Positions 36,229-43,869 of a stretch of 64,000 nucleotides of DNA are shown here, one piece after another. The number at the start of each line of letters is the position of its first letter. Positions within the stretch are counted from its first letter, which is position 1. The notes below the pieces were generated by a model that did not search any database, was not told the origin of the DNA, and saw only the letters and a program-made list of their open reading frames with translations. Source of the DNA: Tepidicaulis marinus (GTDB taxonomy: Bacteria; Pseudomonadota; Alphaproteobacteria; Parvibaculales; Parvibaculaceae); NCBI RefSeq assembly GCF_000739695.1, contig NZ_BBIO01000007.1, positions 1-64,000 of the forward strand. The letters are read 5' to 3'. Position numbers and translations under genes: made by a program.

Positions 36229-36654
36229 TTAGCAGGGATCGATAACGTTGAAGGCCTGCATTACAAGCTCGACGGCGGGTTTGTCGAGAAGCTCCGGGTG
36301 CCAGTCGGCGGCGCGGGAAATTTTCTTTTCCAAATCTTCCATATAGCCGACGCGGGGGACCTGCGCGCATTGCACATAGTCCTTTTCGTTATGAGGATGA
36401 ACTTTCTGTGTGCCGCGCCCTTTCTGCAGGGCATCGAGCGCGCCGAAATAGCCGTTGATATATTGCCGGCAATAGCGCGCCTTGCCGCTGAGCGGCGCCT
36501 GCGGGCGCTGCAAGCGGTGCTCGACGGCAAGCTGGCAGGCGGCGGCAAGGTCGCGGCCCGTTTCGATACGCGCGCGGGCCTGTGCCGGGGCTTGCGCAAG
36601 CCACATCAAAGCGGTTGCCGCAAGAAGCAAAGCAAAGAGACGTTCGTTTCGCAA
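36229..36654 (-). CDS. small secreted protein, Rap1a/Tai-like
   Basis: 141 aa starting at TTG 36654, which has GGAG 6 bases upstream. Signal peptide about 1-27 (LFALLLAATALMWLAQAPAQARA). The mature part has four cysteines and the segment YCRQYINGYFGALDAL, which resembles the C-x-x-Y-I-x-G pattern of the Rap1a/Tai family of secreted immunity-like proteins; the C-terminus (KPAVELVMQAFNVIDPC) also fits. The family includes type VI secretion immunity proteins, but most members, and probably this one, are simply periplasmic proteins of unknown role. It lies upstream of an SDR gene and downstream of two other small exported proteins. Confidence 0.6.
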   Translation of the reverse strand: MRNERLFALLLAATALMWLAQAPAQARARIETGRDLAAACQLAVEHRLQRPQAPLSGKARYCRQYINGYFGALDALQKGRGTQKVHPHNEKDYVQCAQVPRVGYMEDLEKKISRAADWHPELLDKPAVELVMQAFNVIDPC

Positions 36655-36682
36655 ACAGGACTCCTTTGCATCAAGAGCCGTT

Positions 36683-36952
36683 TCAGCTTTCCTCGCCGCC
36701 GGTCCAGCGCGCCCACAATTTGCTGGCGCAGGTGGACGTGTCGTATTGGCTGGTCACAAGGCGCATGGCGCGCACCGCGCTTTCCGGCGTCTCGCCGGGC
36801 TCGCTGCCGAGCGCGGCTTGCACCTCGCCGAAGGTTTCATCCGCCATGTCCTGGGCCAGCGCCCGGCAGGGCTCCAGCGTGCCGTAGCGGTAATACATCA
36901 GTCCGGCGGCAAGTCCGGCCAGCGCAACCAGAACGATCAGAAAAAGACGCAT
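36683..36952 (-). CDS. small single-helix membrane or exported protein
   Basis: 89 aa; GGAG precedes ATG 36952. A hydrophobic N-terminus (RLFLIVLVALAGLAAGLMYYRYG) is a signal anchor or uncleaved helix, followed by a 65-residue polar domain with two cysteines (EPCRALAQDM, TSTCASKLWARW) that could pair in the periplasm. I do not recognise the family. It is 28 bases from the next gene on the same strand. Confidence 0.62.
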   Translation of the reverse strand: MRLFLIVLVALAGLAAGLMYYRYGTLEPCRALAQDMADETFGEVQAALGSEPGETPESAVRAMRLVTSQYDTSTCASKLWARWTGGEES

Positions 36953-36994
36953 ATGTTTCTCCAGCCTGAAGATGCCGCGAGGATATCGGTGAAA

Positions 36995-37348
36995 TCAGAA
37001 ACGTCCCGCATCCCAGGGCTGGGCGCTGCCGCGTTCGTTGAACAGCTCGCCATTGTCCCCGCGCGTCGCGCCGCCGCAGGTGCCATAGCCGTTCTTCCAG
37101 CCTTCGCGGTAATTTTCCTCGCGCTCATAAAGCGCCTCGTTGCGGTGCACGGTCTTCTTCTCGAAGCCTTCGACGCGGGTATGGGCGGTGCGGCAGCCAT
37201 CCGAATAGCCGAGCTTATAAAGCGGGTCGTTCAGCACCTCCGGTTCGGGTTCGGAAATACAGCCGGCAAGGAGGACCGAAAACGTGAAGGCCGCCAGAAT
37301 GCCAGTAAACCGGTCAGTAAACTGGCCGCGCCGCATGGAATTGAACAT
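36995..37348 (-). CDS. small lipoprotein with tyrosine/glycine repeat motif
   Basis: 117 aa. Lipobox LLAGC (Cys about 30) after a hydrophobic signal. The mature segment has two similar halves, YKLGYSDGCRTAHTR and YREGWKNGYGTCGGA, each a Y-x-x-G-(Y/W) followed by a cysteine a few residues later, with ALYEREENY between. This arrangement occurs in many uncharacterised alphaproteobacterial lipoproteins. Third of a run of small exported proteins read leftward. No function can be assigned. Confidence 0.65.
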   Translation of the reverse strand: MFNSMRRGQFTDRFTGILAAFTFSVLLAGCISEPEPEVLNDPLYKLGYSDGCRTAHTRVEGFEKKTVHRNEALYEREENYREGWKNGYGTCGGATRGDNGELFNERGSAQPWDAGRF

Positions 37349-37547
37349 CGAGAACCCCTTTACCGTTGATCCCGGGTCCCCCCGGACCTGGAAAAGTTGC
37401 GGGCGAGCTTAACGGAATAAAACCGGCAGGCCAATTGATCTGCCAGTTGATCTCAAGGGCGGGGAGAGCCTTCTTCCGGCGTCTTTACGGGATTTTAGGG
37501 GCAGGAGGGGAAAATCAGGGTTAACCCGCTGGAAAGGATGATTTTTC

Positions 37548-38702
37548 TTGGCCGATTCGCCTGAAAGGCACGACCTGCCGCAAACCGCCGCTGGTATCGG
37601 GATCGGTACTCCCGGTGCGCAAGCCCGCGCAGGCGCAGCGCCCGCAGGCGGCGATCTTGCCTTGCTGCTGCGCCGTCTGGCGGATCTGGCCTTGATGCCG
37701 GCTGGGCGCATTCCCAAGCCCGAGCGCGATTTGCTCGATCTCAGCCTGTCCCATGCCTATGGCCGGCTCGATCTTGTCACCAAGCGCCGCCTTGCCGAGC
37801 GCACGGCGCAAATGGCCGAGCCATTGCCCCATCTCACCCGCCATCTGGCGCTCGACGTGCCGCCCGTTGCCGAGCCGCTATTGCTGGAAGGGGCGCATAT
37901 GCCCGTCTCGGTGCTGGTCGAAGCGGCGGCGGTTTCTGAAAAGCACCGTGCGCTTCTGGCGCTGCGCGAGGAAGTGCCGCCCGAGCTTGCTGCCGCCATC
38001 TTGCGTCATGACGATGTGGAGGCGGTCTATCTTCTCCTTGCCAATCCCGGCTCCGAGCTCTGCCCCCGTTCCATGGAAAATGCGGTGCGCGCGGCCAATG
38101 GGCGTGAAAGCTGGCACCGGCCTTTGGTGCTGCGCGTCGAGCTGAGCACCTGGACGGCGAGCCTGCTTTTCTGGTGGGTGAATGCGGAGCTGCGCCGCGA
38201 GATCGTGCGCCTGCATCTGCCCGATGCGGTGATGACCCATTCGACGATCGAAGACACGCTGGGCGAGGGGGTGGATACCGCCGCGCTGCCACAGCTCTTG
38301 CGCTTCTTCCGCCGCCTCCCGCCGCTCGGCATTGAGGCTCAGCGCGCCGTCCAGCAAGCGGCCATGGCCGAAAGCCCGGCAGCGGGCGTGCAGGCTTTAA
38401 GCGATCATTGCGGCCTGCGGGCGGAATTGCTCTCGCGTATTTTCGCCGATCCGGGCGGCGAGCCTGCCGCCGTTATTGCCCGCGCGCTGGGGCTAAGTTT
38501 GGAAGAAGCGGGGGCTCTGGCGCAAACGCTTGGCGGGCCGGGCAGGGAGGGCCTGCCGGAAAATGCCGCCGCGCTTTTCGAAGAACTGACGATCTCCCGC
38601 GCCACGGCGCTTTTGCAATTATGGGACGAGGCCATGGCCGCCGATATTGCCGAATTGCACAGCCAGGCGCTGCTCGGCACGGGCGAAGAGAGCGGCTTCT
38701 AA
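37548..38702 (+). CDS. DUF2336 domain protein
   Basis: 384 aa starting at TTG 37548, with a GGAAAGGA-like site upstream. All-helical, soluble, HEAT-like composition. After a proline/alanine-rich N-terminus (about 1-30) comes the DUF2336 region (about 45-260): repeated helical pairs with runs such as LTRHLALDVPPVAEPLLLEGAHMPVSVLVEAAAVSEKHRALLA and LPPELAAAILRHDDVEAVYLLLANPGSELC. The family is alphaproteobacterial and of unknown function. A second member lies at 56003. It ends convergently with the HTH antitoxin-like gene. Confidence 0.78.
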   Translation: MADSPERHDLPQTAAGIGIGTPGAQARAGAAPAGGDLALLLRRLADLALMPAGRIPKPERDLLDLSLSHAYGRLDLVTKRRLAERTAQMAEPLPHLTRHLALDVPPVAEPLLLEGAHMPVSVLVEAAAVSEKHRALLALREEVPPELAAAILRHDDVEAVYLLLANPGSELCPRSMENAVRAANGRESWHRPLVLRVELSTWTASLLFWWVNAELRREIVRLHLPDAVMTHSTIEDTLGEGVDTAALPQLLRFFRRLPPLGIEAQRAVQQAAMAESPAAGVQALSDHCGLRAELLSRIFADPGGEPAAVIARALGLSLEEAGALAQTLGGPGREGLPENAAALFEELTISRATALLQLWDEAMAADIAELHSQALLGTGEESGF

Positions 38703-38718
38703 GGAAATAAGAAACGGG

Positions 38719-39492
38719 CTATTCGGCGGCGTTCATTTGCGCGGGCGCGGGTATAATTCGGCGCTGGGCGGCTTTGGGCGGCTGTTTGAAACTGTCCAGC
38801 GCCACCACCCGCTCCAGATCGAGCCGGGCGTTCTGCGCCGTTTCGATAATATTGCCTTCCGCCTTTTCGATGAGCGCGCGGATTTCATCCACCCCGCGCA
38901 GCACTTCGCCGAGCCAGGGGCGCAACTCTTCATCCTCATCCATCAATTGCCGGGCTTCGCCCGCAAGGGATTCGGCAGCCTGACGCACCGCGCCGGTGGA
39001 AAAATCGGCCGAGCCGGTCACGAGCTGTTCGATCAGGCGGATTTGCGCGCGCACCCGGTTGATGCGCTGAGCATGTTCGCGCTCGGCCCGCTCGTCTTCA
39101 TCCATGACGGGGGCAAGATCGTCGAGCGAGACATCGAGGCAGGCGGCAATCGCCGTCATCGTGCGGAACGTGCCGTCCTTCTTACCCGTTTCGATTTCCG
39201 AAAGATAAGCCGGGCTGATCCCGGCGGCGCGGGCAAGCTCCACGGCTTTATGGCCCCGGTGCTCGCGCCAGACGCGGACAGGATTCTCCCCGCGCGCAAT
39301 GCGGTGCACGATATGGGCGGGGACGAGATCGGCGCGGAAATTTTCCTCAAGTGCGGAGCGGGCAGCGCGCAGGTCTTCGGCGTCGGCGGCAAGCTGTTTG
39401 AGGCGCTTATAATCGCCGATCGGCAGCACGGCATAGGCCGGTGTGCCGTCCGGGCCCTGAATGATCTGCGGAGAGTCTTTTTTCTTTGTCAT
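38719..39492 (-). CDS. XRE-family regulator, antitoxin-like, with long C-terminal extension
   Basis: 257 aa. Residues about 8-40 (IIQGPDGTPAYAVLPIGDYKRLKQL) resemble Phd/YefM antitoxin N-termini. An HTH_3 domain at about 75-130 contains VRVWREHRGHKAVELARAAGISPAYLSEIETGKKDGTFRTMTAIAACLDV. A further 125-residue charged, helical tail follows that ordinary antitoxins lack. It is 19 bases downstream of a RelE-like gene on the same strand, the toxin-first order of HigBA-like modules. DNA binding and autoregulation are expected. The tail is undescribed as far as I can tell. Confidence 0.78.
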   Translation of the reverse strand: MTKKKDSPQIIQGPDGTPAYAVLPIGDYKRLKQLAADAEDLRAARSALEENFRADLVPAHIVHRIARGENPVRVWREHRGHKAVELARAAGISPAYLSEIETGKKDGTFRTMTAIAACLDVSLDDLAPVMDEDERAEREHAQRINRVRAQIRLIEQLVTGSADFSTGAVRQAAESLAGEARQLMDEDEELRPWLGEVLRGVDEIRALIEKAEGNIIETAQNARLDLERVVALDSFKQPPKAAQRRIIPAPAQMNAAE

Positions 39493-39511
39493 TCGTCTCT
39501 TGCAATCGACG

Positions 39512-39793
39512 TTAGGCCGCTATGCGGCCGGTAATGGCCAGAACCGTTATCTGGGTTCCCTCGTCACGCAGGACAAGCCGGCGCCCGCCCGAAAGGGCAA
39601 TACCTTCATGGGTCTGGCCGAGCATCCGCCGTTCCTCGCGCGAGGGCAGGTCTTTCAGCACACGCATGACTTCCGAACGGGTCTTTTCATCGAGCCGGAC
39701 CATGGTGCGGAAGGCGGCGCGGCTGTACTGAATGCCGCTGCCGATGGCCATCCCGCTTTTTGCCTTGCTGCTTTTGTGTCCGGTATCCGTCAC
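39512..39793 (-). CDS. RelE/HigB-like putative toxin
   Basis: 93 aa from GTG 39793; ATG 39751 is an alternative start. The core YSRAAFRTMVRLDEKTRSEVMRVLKDLPSREERRMLG...ALSGGRRLVLRDEGTQITVLAITGRI fits the short alpha-alpha-beta-beta-beta layout of RelE/ParE-type toxins: helices first, then strands with arginines and a C-terminal LVLRDEG/ITVLAI pair. Overall similarity to characterised toxins is low and the catalytic residues cannot be named safely. The neighbouring antitoxin-like gene supports the call. It would be a ribosome-dependent RNase if of RelE type. Confidence 0.55.
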   Translation of the reverse strand: MTDTGHKSSKAKSGMAIGSGIQYSRAAFRTMVRLDEKTRSEVMRVLKDLPSREERRMLGQTHEGIALSGGRRLVLRDEGTQITVLAITGRIAA

Positions 39794-39945
39794 GCGTGTC
39801 CCCGCCGCTTCGGCTGCCTCTCAAGTATCTCAGCTTATACCGTGATTCGTGAAGAAACTGCTGAGCTTGCCTGCGGCAAGGGGGCGGGCGCATGATGCCC
39901 CGAAATGGCGGCCCTTGAGGCCCATGCGATCCGGGGAGGCAGATA

Positions 39946-40863
39946 ATGAGCGAGGAACTTAGACCTATCGACAAGCTGAAAGCGCTGGTGCGCCAAAGAT
40001 CGGCGGAGCGCGACAACCTGCCGCTCGAAGAACGCCGCCGCGCGATGGACGCGACGCTTGAAGTGTTCGGCGTGCCGGAAGGGGCTGAGGTCAACGAAAC
40101 GGAGCTTGCCGGTATAAAGACCGACCGGATCGTGCCCGCGGGTAAGACGCCTCAAGGCCGCTTTCTTTATTTTCATGGCGGCGGCTATGTCCTCGGGTCT
40201 CCGCGCTCGCACCGGCATATGACGGCGCTCTTGGCCCTGAAAACGGGCCGCGAGCTTGTCGTGCCCGATTACCGCCTGGCGCCGGAGCATGTGTTCCCGG
40301 CGGCGGTGGAAGACGGGCTCGCCGCTTACCGCGCGCTTCTGGAGGAAGGCCATGCGCCGGGCGACATTGTGCTGGGCGGGGATTCGGCGGGCGGCGGGCT
40401 AACGCTCGCCGTGCTTATCAAAGCGCGGGAGGAAGGCCTGCCCATGCCGGCAGCCGCCTGCCTCATCAGCCCCTGGGCGGACTTGAAATGCAATAGCGGC
40501 GCCTATGAAAGCCGGGCCGAGGCCGATCCCATGATCGACCAGTCCGGTATCGCCGAAATGGCGGCGCTTTATCTGGGCGGGGCTGCGGCGGGCGATCCGC
40601 TGGCCTCACCGCTTTTCGCCGATCTTACAGGCCTGCCCCCGCTCTTTATTCAGGTGGGCGATGCGGAAGTGCTGCTCGATGATTCCCGCGTCCTTGCCGA
40701 ACGGGCAAAGGCGGCAGGCGTCGATGCCATGCTCGATGTTTGGCCGGAGATGATCCATGTCTGGCACGCTTATTATCCGATGCTGCCGGAAGGCGGCCAA
40801 GCGCTGGGCGATATTGCTGCCTATCTGGCGAAAATTGCGGGCGGCAAACGCTTGAGCGCGTAG
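39946..40863 (+). CDS. alpha/beta hydrolase, hormone-sensitive lipase family esterase
   Basis: 305 aa; ATG 39946 follows GGGAGG. HSL-family marks: oxyanion motif HGGGYVLG (77-84), nucleophile elbow GGDSAGGG with Ser147, VPDYRLAPEHVFPAAVEDGLAAYRALL between them, then a catalytic Asp in the GDAEVLLDD region and His in MIHVWHAYY. An N-terminal helical cap (1-45) covers the active site. It hydrolyses short or medium acyl esters in the cytosol. Monocistronic by context; it precedes ompW by 119 bases that hold the ompW regulatory region. Confidence 0.88.
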   Translation: MSEELRPIDKLKALVRQRSAERDNLPLEERRRAMDATLEVFGVPEGAEVNETELAGIKTDRIVPAGKTPQGRFLYFHGGGYVLGSPRSHRHMTALLALKTGRELVVPDYRLAPEHVFPAAVEDGLAAYRALLEEGHAPGDIVLGGDSAGGGLTLAVLIKAREEGLPMPAAACLISPWADLKCNSGAYESRAEADPMIDQSGIAEMAALYLGGAAAGDPLASPLFADLTGLPPLFIQVGDAEVLLDDSRVLAERAKAAGVDAMLDVWPEMIHVWHAYYPMLPEGGQALGDIAAYLAKIAGGKRLSA

Positions 40864-40908
40864 AAACCCGGCAGCGGAACACTTTGTCGCAGGCTGTAAG
40901 CCTTCCGA

Positions 40909-40922
40909 TTGATCGGTATCAA
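40909..40922 (+). promoter_or_regulatory. FNR/FixK (Anr) box upstream of ompW
   Basis: TTGATCGGTATCAA is a perfect match to the TTGAT-N4-ATCAA consensus for CRP/FNR-family oxygen regulators. Its centre is 67 bases upstream of the ompW ATG, so a start near 40957 would put it at -41.5, the class II activator position. A weak CATTTT lies at 40945-40950. Confidence 0.75.
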
Positions 40923-40936
40923 GGACCGGCCGGTCC
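40923..40936. promoter_or_regulatory. 14-bp perfect palindrome abutting the FNR box
   Basis: GGACCGGCCGGTCC is perfectly self-complementary and starts immediately after the FNR box. It would overlap the spacer of an FNR-activated promoter, so it may bind a second regulator or form an RNA hairpin. Its GC-rich make-up makes chance more likely than for the FNR box. Confidence 0.4.
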
Positions 40937-40982
40937 CTTGCGCGCATTTTCCTTGCAGACAGTTAAACCTGCGAGGGATGAG

Positions 40983-41639
40983 ATGACGAACCTTAAAAAA
41001 TATACCGCACTTCCTGCCGCGCTGCTTGGCGCGGCCGCGATGACGTTTTCCGCAATTGCCGTACCGGCCATGGCTGCCGAGGGTGAAAAAGACAGTCCCT
41101 GGCTTGTCCGCGTGCGCGGCTTGGCCGTGGTGCCGGATGAAGGTGCCGATGTGAACCCGCTGGGCGGCACGGTGGAGATCGACGAGGACTATGTCCCCGA
41201 AGTCGATATCTCTTATTTCTTCACCGACAACATCGCCGCCGAACTCATCCTGGCGACGACCCGCCACGATGTGACGTGGAAAGGCGCGGGCAGCCTGGAC
41301 CTCGGCAAAGTCAGCCTTCTGCCGCCGACCCTGACGCTGCAATATCACTTCATGCCGAAAGAAACCTACCGTCCTTATGTAGGGGCGGGCGTCAACTACA
41401 CGATCTTCTACAATGAAGATGCGCCGGGCGGTGCTATCACCAGCGCCGACTATGACAATGCTTTCGGCTGGGCGCTGCAGGCGGGCATGGATATCGATAT
41501 GGGCAACAAATGGGTTGCCAATATCGACGTGAAGAAGATCTTCCTGAATACCGATGTCAGCCTGAACGGCGGCGCGGTGACGGCGGATGTCGATATCGAT
41601 CCCTGGATCTTCGGCCTCGGCGTCGGCTACCGCTTCTAA
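40983..41639 (+). CDS. ompW: OmpW-family outer membrane protein
   Basis: 218 aa from ATG 40983 with GAGGGATGAG upstream; longer frames overlap the esterase gene and are not coding. Signal peptide about 1-31 (TALPAALLGAAAMTFSAIAVPAMAA). The mature protein is an eight-strand barrel: VRVRGLAVVPDEGADVNPLGGTVEIDEDYVPEVDISYFFTDNIAAELILATTRHDV, then LPPTLTLQYHFMPKETYRPYVGAGVNYTIFY, and a final strand ending GVGYRF with the C-terminal phenylalanine needed for BAM assembly. OmpW forms a narrow channel for small hydrophobic molecules. The FNR box upstream matches known oxygen control of ompW in enteric bacteria. Confidence 0.9.
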   Translation: MTNLKKYTALPAALLGAAAMTFSAIAVPAMAAEGEKDSPWLVRVRGLAVVPDEGADVNPLGGTVEIDEDYVPEVDISYFFTDNIAAELILATTRHDVTWKGAGSLDLGKVSLLPPTLTLQYHFMPKETYRPYVGAGVNYTIFYNEDAPGGAITSADYDNAFGWALQAGMDIDMGNKWVANIDVKKIFLNTDVSLNGGAVTADVDIDPWIFGLGVGYRF

Positions 41640-41645
41640 GACAAG

Positions 41646-41665
41646 GGCGCAGCCTTAGCTGCGCC
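41646..41665. terminator. possible hairpin terminator between ompW and the Rieske gene
   Basis: GGCGCAGC and GCTGCGCC form an 8-bp stem with loop CTTA, 7 bases after the ompW stop. No T run follows, so termination efficiency is doubtful. The TAA stop of the Rieske gene is partly in the loop. Confidence 0.5.
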
Positions 41666-42710
41666 AGCGTAAAGTCACGGGCTGGACGGGGTTTTCGAAA
41701 TCCCGTCCGGCCTCTTTTGCATCCGCCCATTCTTTTTTCAGCCGGTGATACCACTTGGCCTGAACATCCGAATCGTTGATCAGCATGAGCCGCGGTTCGA
41801 ATTTCAGCCCCTTCTGCTGCAAGTTCACCATATCCCCGTCCTGCTTCAGAAAGGCGCGGATGAAACGCCGCGCCACGGGTTTGAGCAGGCTGAGCGCGGG
41901 CATGGTCCAGTAAAAGCTCTGGGTGATTTCGGTGGTGTTCTCATCGACCGGCGTCACCGCCGTAAAGCCGACGACGCGGTGGCGGCCTGCCTGAATGTTT
42001 TCGATGCGCACGCCGGGCAGCTGGAAGGTGATTTCGGTCACCGGCGCGCCGCCGAGGATCTTATAGGCGAAGGAATTCTTGGAAGGGCGGTGCGCGACCA
42101 TGGAAAAGCCCTGCGGGGCGGGGGCGAAGTCTTTCGCCTTTTCATGGATCGAGCCGCCCGTGCGCCACCACCAGGAGCGGTGGACGAAGGGCCCATGCGC
42201 CGGGTCCATCAGCCCGATCACCGCATGGTCGATATGGCAGGCAAACGTCATCGCCTCGCGCAAATTGGGCGCGGCGCCCTCGAAACCCGGCATGAGAGGC
42301 GGGGCGGTTTCAGGTTCCGCCTCCGCGCGGCTCTCCGCGGCCATATAAATCCAGATATTGCCCTGCACCTCGCGCACCGGATAGCGGCGCACCTTGATGC
42401 GGCCGACATCCATGTCCTGACCCGGCACGAGCGAGGGGATTTCAAGGCACGCGCCGTCCGTGCCGAATTTCCAGCCGTGATAAGGGCATTCCAGCGCCGC
42501 TTTGCCGCAGCCGCTCTTTTCTTTGGCATAAAGCTGGCCGGAGGAGAGCGGCACGCCCCTATGCGGGCAAATGTCGCGCAGCGCGAAGGGCGCGCCTTCC
42601 GCGTCCCGGCCGATCACCACCGGTTCGCCGAGCAAGACTTTGTGATGCATGTCGCCTTTTTTCAGGCTTTCCCCGGGCAGCGCGAAATACCAGATATCTT
42701 TTAGGAACAT
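41655..42710 (-). CDS. Rieske [2Fe-2S] aromatic-ring-type oxygenase subunit
   Basis: 351 aa. N-terminal Rieske domain with Cys48 and His50 in DICPHRGVP and Cys75 and His78 in ECPYHGWKF. The C-terminal catalytic domain (about 130-350) carries a putative mononuclear iron site near HIDHAVIGLMDPAHGPFVH. Layout and length fit vanillate O-demethylase (VanA) and related monooxygenase subunits that need a separate reductase, not encoded here. The start ATG 42710 lies beside a 17-bp duplicated leader that doubles the AAGAGA ribosome site. The stop lies inside a GC hairpin shared with the convergent ompW end. Confidence 0.85.
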   Translation of the reverse strand: MFLKDIWYFALPGESLKKGDMHHKVLLGEPVVIGRDAEGAPFALRDICPHRGVPLSSGQLYAKEKSGCGKAALECPYHGWKFGTDGACLEIPSLVPGQDMDVGRIKVRRYPVREVQGNIWIYMAAESRAEAEPETAPPLMPGFEGAAPNLREAMTFACHIDHAVIGLMDPAHGPFVHRSWWWRTGGSIHEKAKDFAPAPQGFSMVAHRPSKNSFAYKILGGAPVTEITFQLPGVRIENIQAGRHRVVGFTAVTPVDENTTEITQSFYWTMPALSLLKPVARRFIRAFLKQDGDMVNLQQKGLKFEPRLMLINDSDVQAKWYHRLKKEWADAKEAGRDFENPVQPVTLRWRS

Positions 42711-42713
42711 GTT

Positions 42714-42747
42714 CTTGTTTCTCTTGGGGCCTTGTTTCTCTTGGGGC
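42714..42747. repeat. 17-bp perfect tandem duplication containing a ribosome site
   Basis: Two identical 17-bp units (42714-42730 and 42731-42747) lie directly upstream of the Rieske-oxygenase ATG. On the coding strand each contains CCCAAGAGAAACAAG, so the AAGAGA ribosome site is present twice. Confidence 0.92.
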
Positions 42748-43187
42748 GGGGCCGGTCCGCCGCACGCGTCATGGAACGGGCGTCATTATGCTGTGCAGCG
42801 GCCTTTATAGAAAGGCGCCGATGGCCGCAGGGCGCGCAAAGGCGCGCAAACCGGGGAATCGCAGATGCGCCCCGCCGGTTCAAGTGCCTTGCGCCATTAA
42901 TTGAAGCGGCGTGATAAATAGCCCGCGCAAATGAATGATAGAGAAAAAATAGGGAAATTTTCCCTGGTTTCGGCCGTATTGGTGAGCATGAGCATTACAA
43001 ATCAAGCGGGACCGATTTATATAATCACTGCCCGTACCGGCCAGGATGGCCAAGAACTAGATTTCGCCGCGTAGGCTTTACTTTTTTGGAACGTGAGTGC
43101 GTGTGAAAACGTTTGTCTTCGTGTGTGAGTATTAGCACTTAGACAGGATACAGAGTGTAATTATATCGCAAATTCTTTCGTTATACG

Positions 43188-43216
43188 TTGCCGGTCAATT
43201 TGAAAATTGATAGAAT
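43188..43216 (+). promoter_or_regulatory. predicted mucR promoter with palindromic operator in its spacer
   Basis: TTGCCG (43188-43193) and TAGAAT (43211-43216) are 17 bases apart. The perfect inverted repeat TCAATTT-GA-AAATTGA (43195-43210) fills that spacer. The first transcribed base would be near 43223, giving an 80-base leader to the ATG at 43304. The design is that of a repressor-blocked, probably autoregulated promoter. Confidence 0.6.
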
Positions 43217-43303
43217 TATCCTAAATAGTCTGTTTTGGGAAGGGGCTAAAGCATACCCGAAATATGGACTTGGACCGGACGCATGTCGGGCGGAGACGAG
43301 CGC

Positions 43304-43732
43304 ATGACTGAAAAAGCGGATCTCATCGACATGACCGCGGGGATTGTGTCGGCTTATGTGACGAATAATTCGCTCCCGCTATCCGATGTGCCGGCCTTTA
43401 TTCATCAGGTCTATAAGGCCTTGGAAGCGGCTATGAGCGATCTGCCGGCCTCCGGCGAGGCCTTGCCGGTGCCGGCCGTATCGGTGGAAGAATCCGTCAC
43501 ACCCGATTATTTGATCTGCCTGGAAGACGGGAAGCGCTTCAAATCTCTCAAGCGCCATATCCGCACCCATTACAACCTCTCGCCTGAAGAATACCGGACG
43601 AAATGGGGCCTGCCGGCGGATTATCCGATGGTCGCGCCCAATTACGCCAAGGCCCGCTCCAAACTCGCCAAACGCATGGGGCTCGGGCAGAAATCCGTTG
43701 GCCGCCCGCGCGGCGCGCGCCGCTCGGGCTAG
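43304..43732 (+). CDS. mucR: MucR/Ros-family transcriptional regulator
   Basis: 142 aa from ATG 43304, with GGAG 9 bases upstream; ATG 43283 adds seven residues. The N-terminal half (MTAGIVSAYVTNNSLPLSDVPAFIHQVYKAL) is the oligomerisation helix pair. The C-terminal DNA-binding domain DYLICLEDGKRFKSLKRHIRTHYNLSPEEYRTKWGLPADYPMVAPNYAKARSKLAKRMGLG is the prokaryotic zinc-finger fold. The second cysteine of the Ros finger is Asp here (CLED), as in other MucR-branch proteins, so zinc would be held by Cys-Asp-His-His. MucR proteins act as H-NS-like repressors of AT-rich genes and usually repress themselves, which fits the upstream palindrome. Confidence 0.92.
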   Translation: MTEKADLIDMTAGIVSAYVTNNSLPLSDVPAFIHQVYKALEAAMSDLPASGEALPVPAVSVEESVTPDYLICLEDGKRFKSLKRHIRTHYNLSPEEYRTKWGLPADYPMVAPNYAKARSKLAKRMGLGQKSVGRPRGARRSG

Positions 43733-43869
43733 TCATCGCTCGCATACCGGCGCCTCATTTTCCCGCTATTCGTCAACTATCTCAGAGACTTAAAGCGCAT
43801 CTGTGACTTTTTAGATTCTTGCTATGCGCGTGTCTTCTCTTCATAGTTAACGAATCGGAGGAGAGCGCG

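Larger units (their letters stand above)
42711..43303. other. long AT-rich intergenic region upstream of mucR
   Basis: About 590 bases without a supported gene. The left 40 bases hold a 17-bp tandem duplication. From 42910 on it is markedly AT-rich, with the near-perfect palindrome AGGGAAA-T-TTTCCCT at 42951-42965 and a predicted promoter/operator at 43188-43216. A 28-codon frame (42988-43074) has no ribosome site. Such AT-rich stretches are typical MucR/H-NS-like binding targets. Confidence 0.6.

Noticed and set aside
42988-43074. 28-codon frame upstream of mucR
   Set aside because: No ribosome site at a usable distance, and it lies in an AT-rich regulatory stretch.
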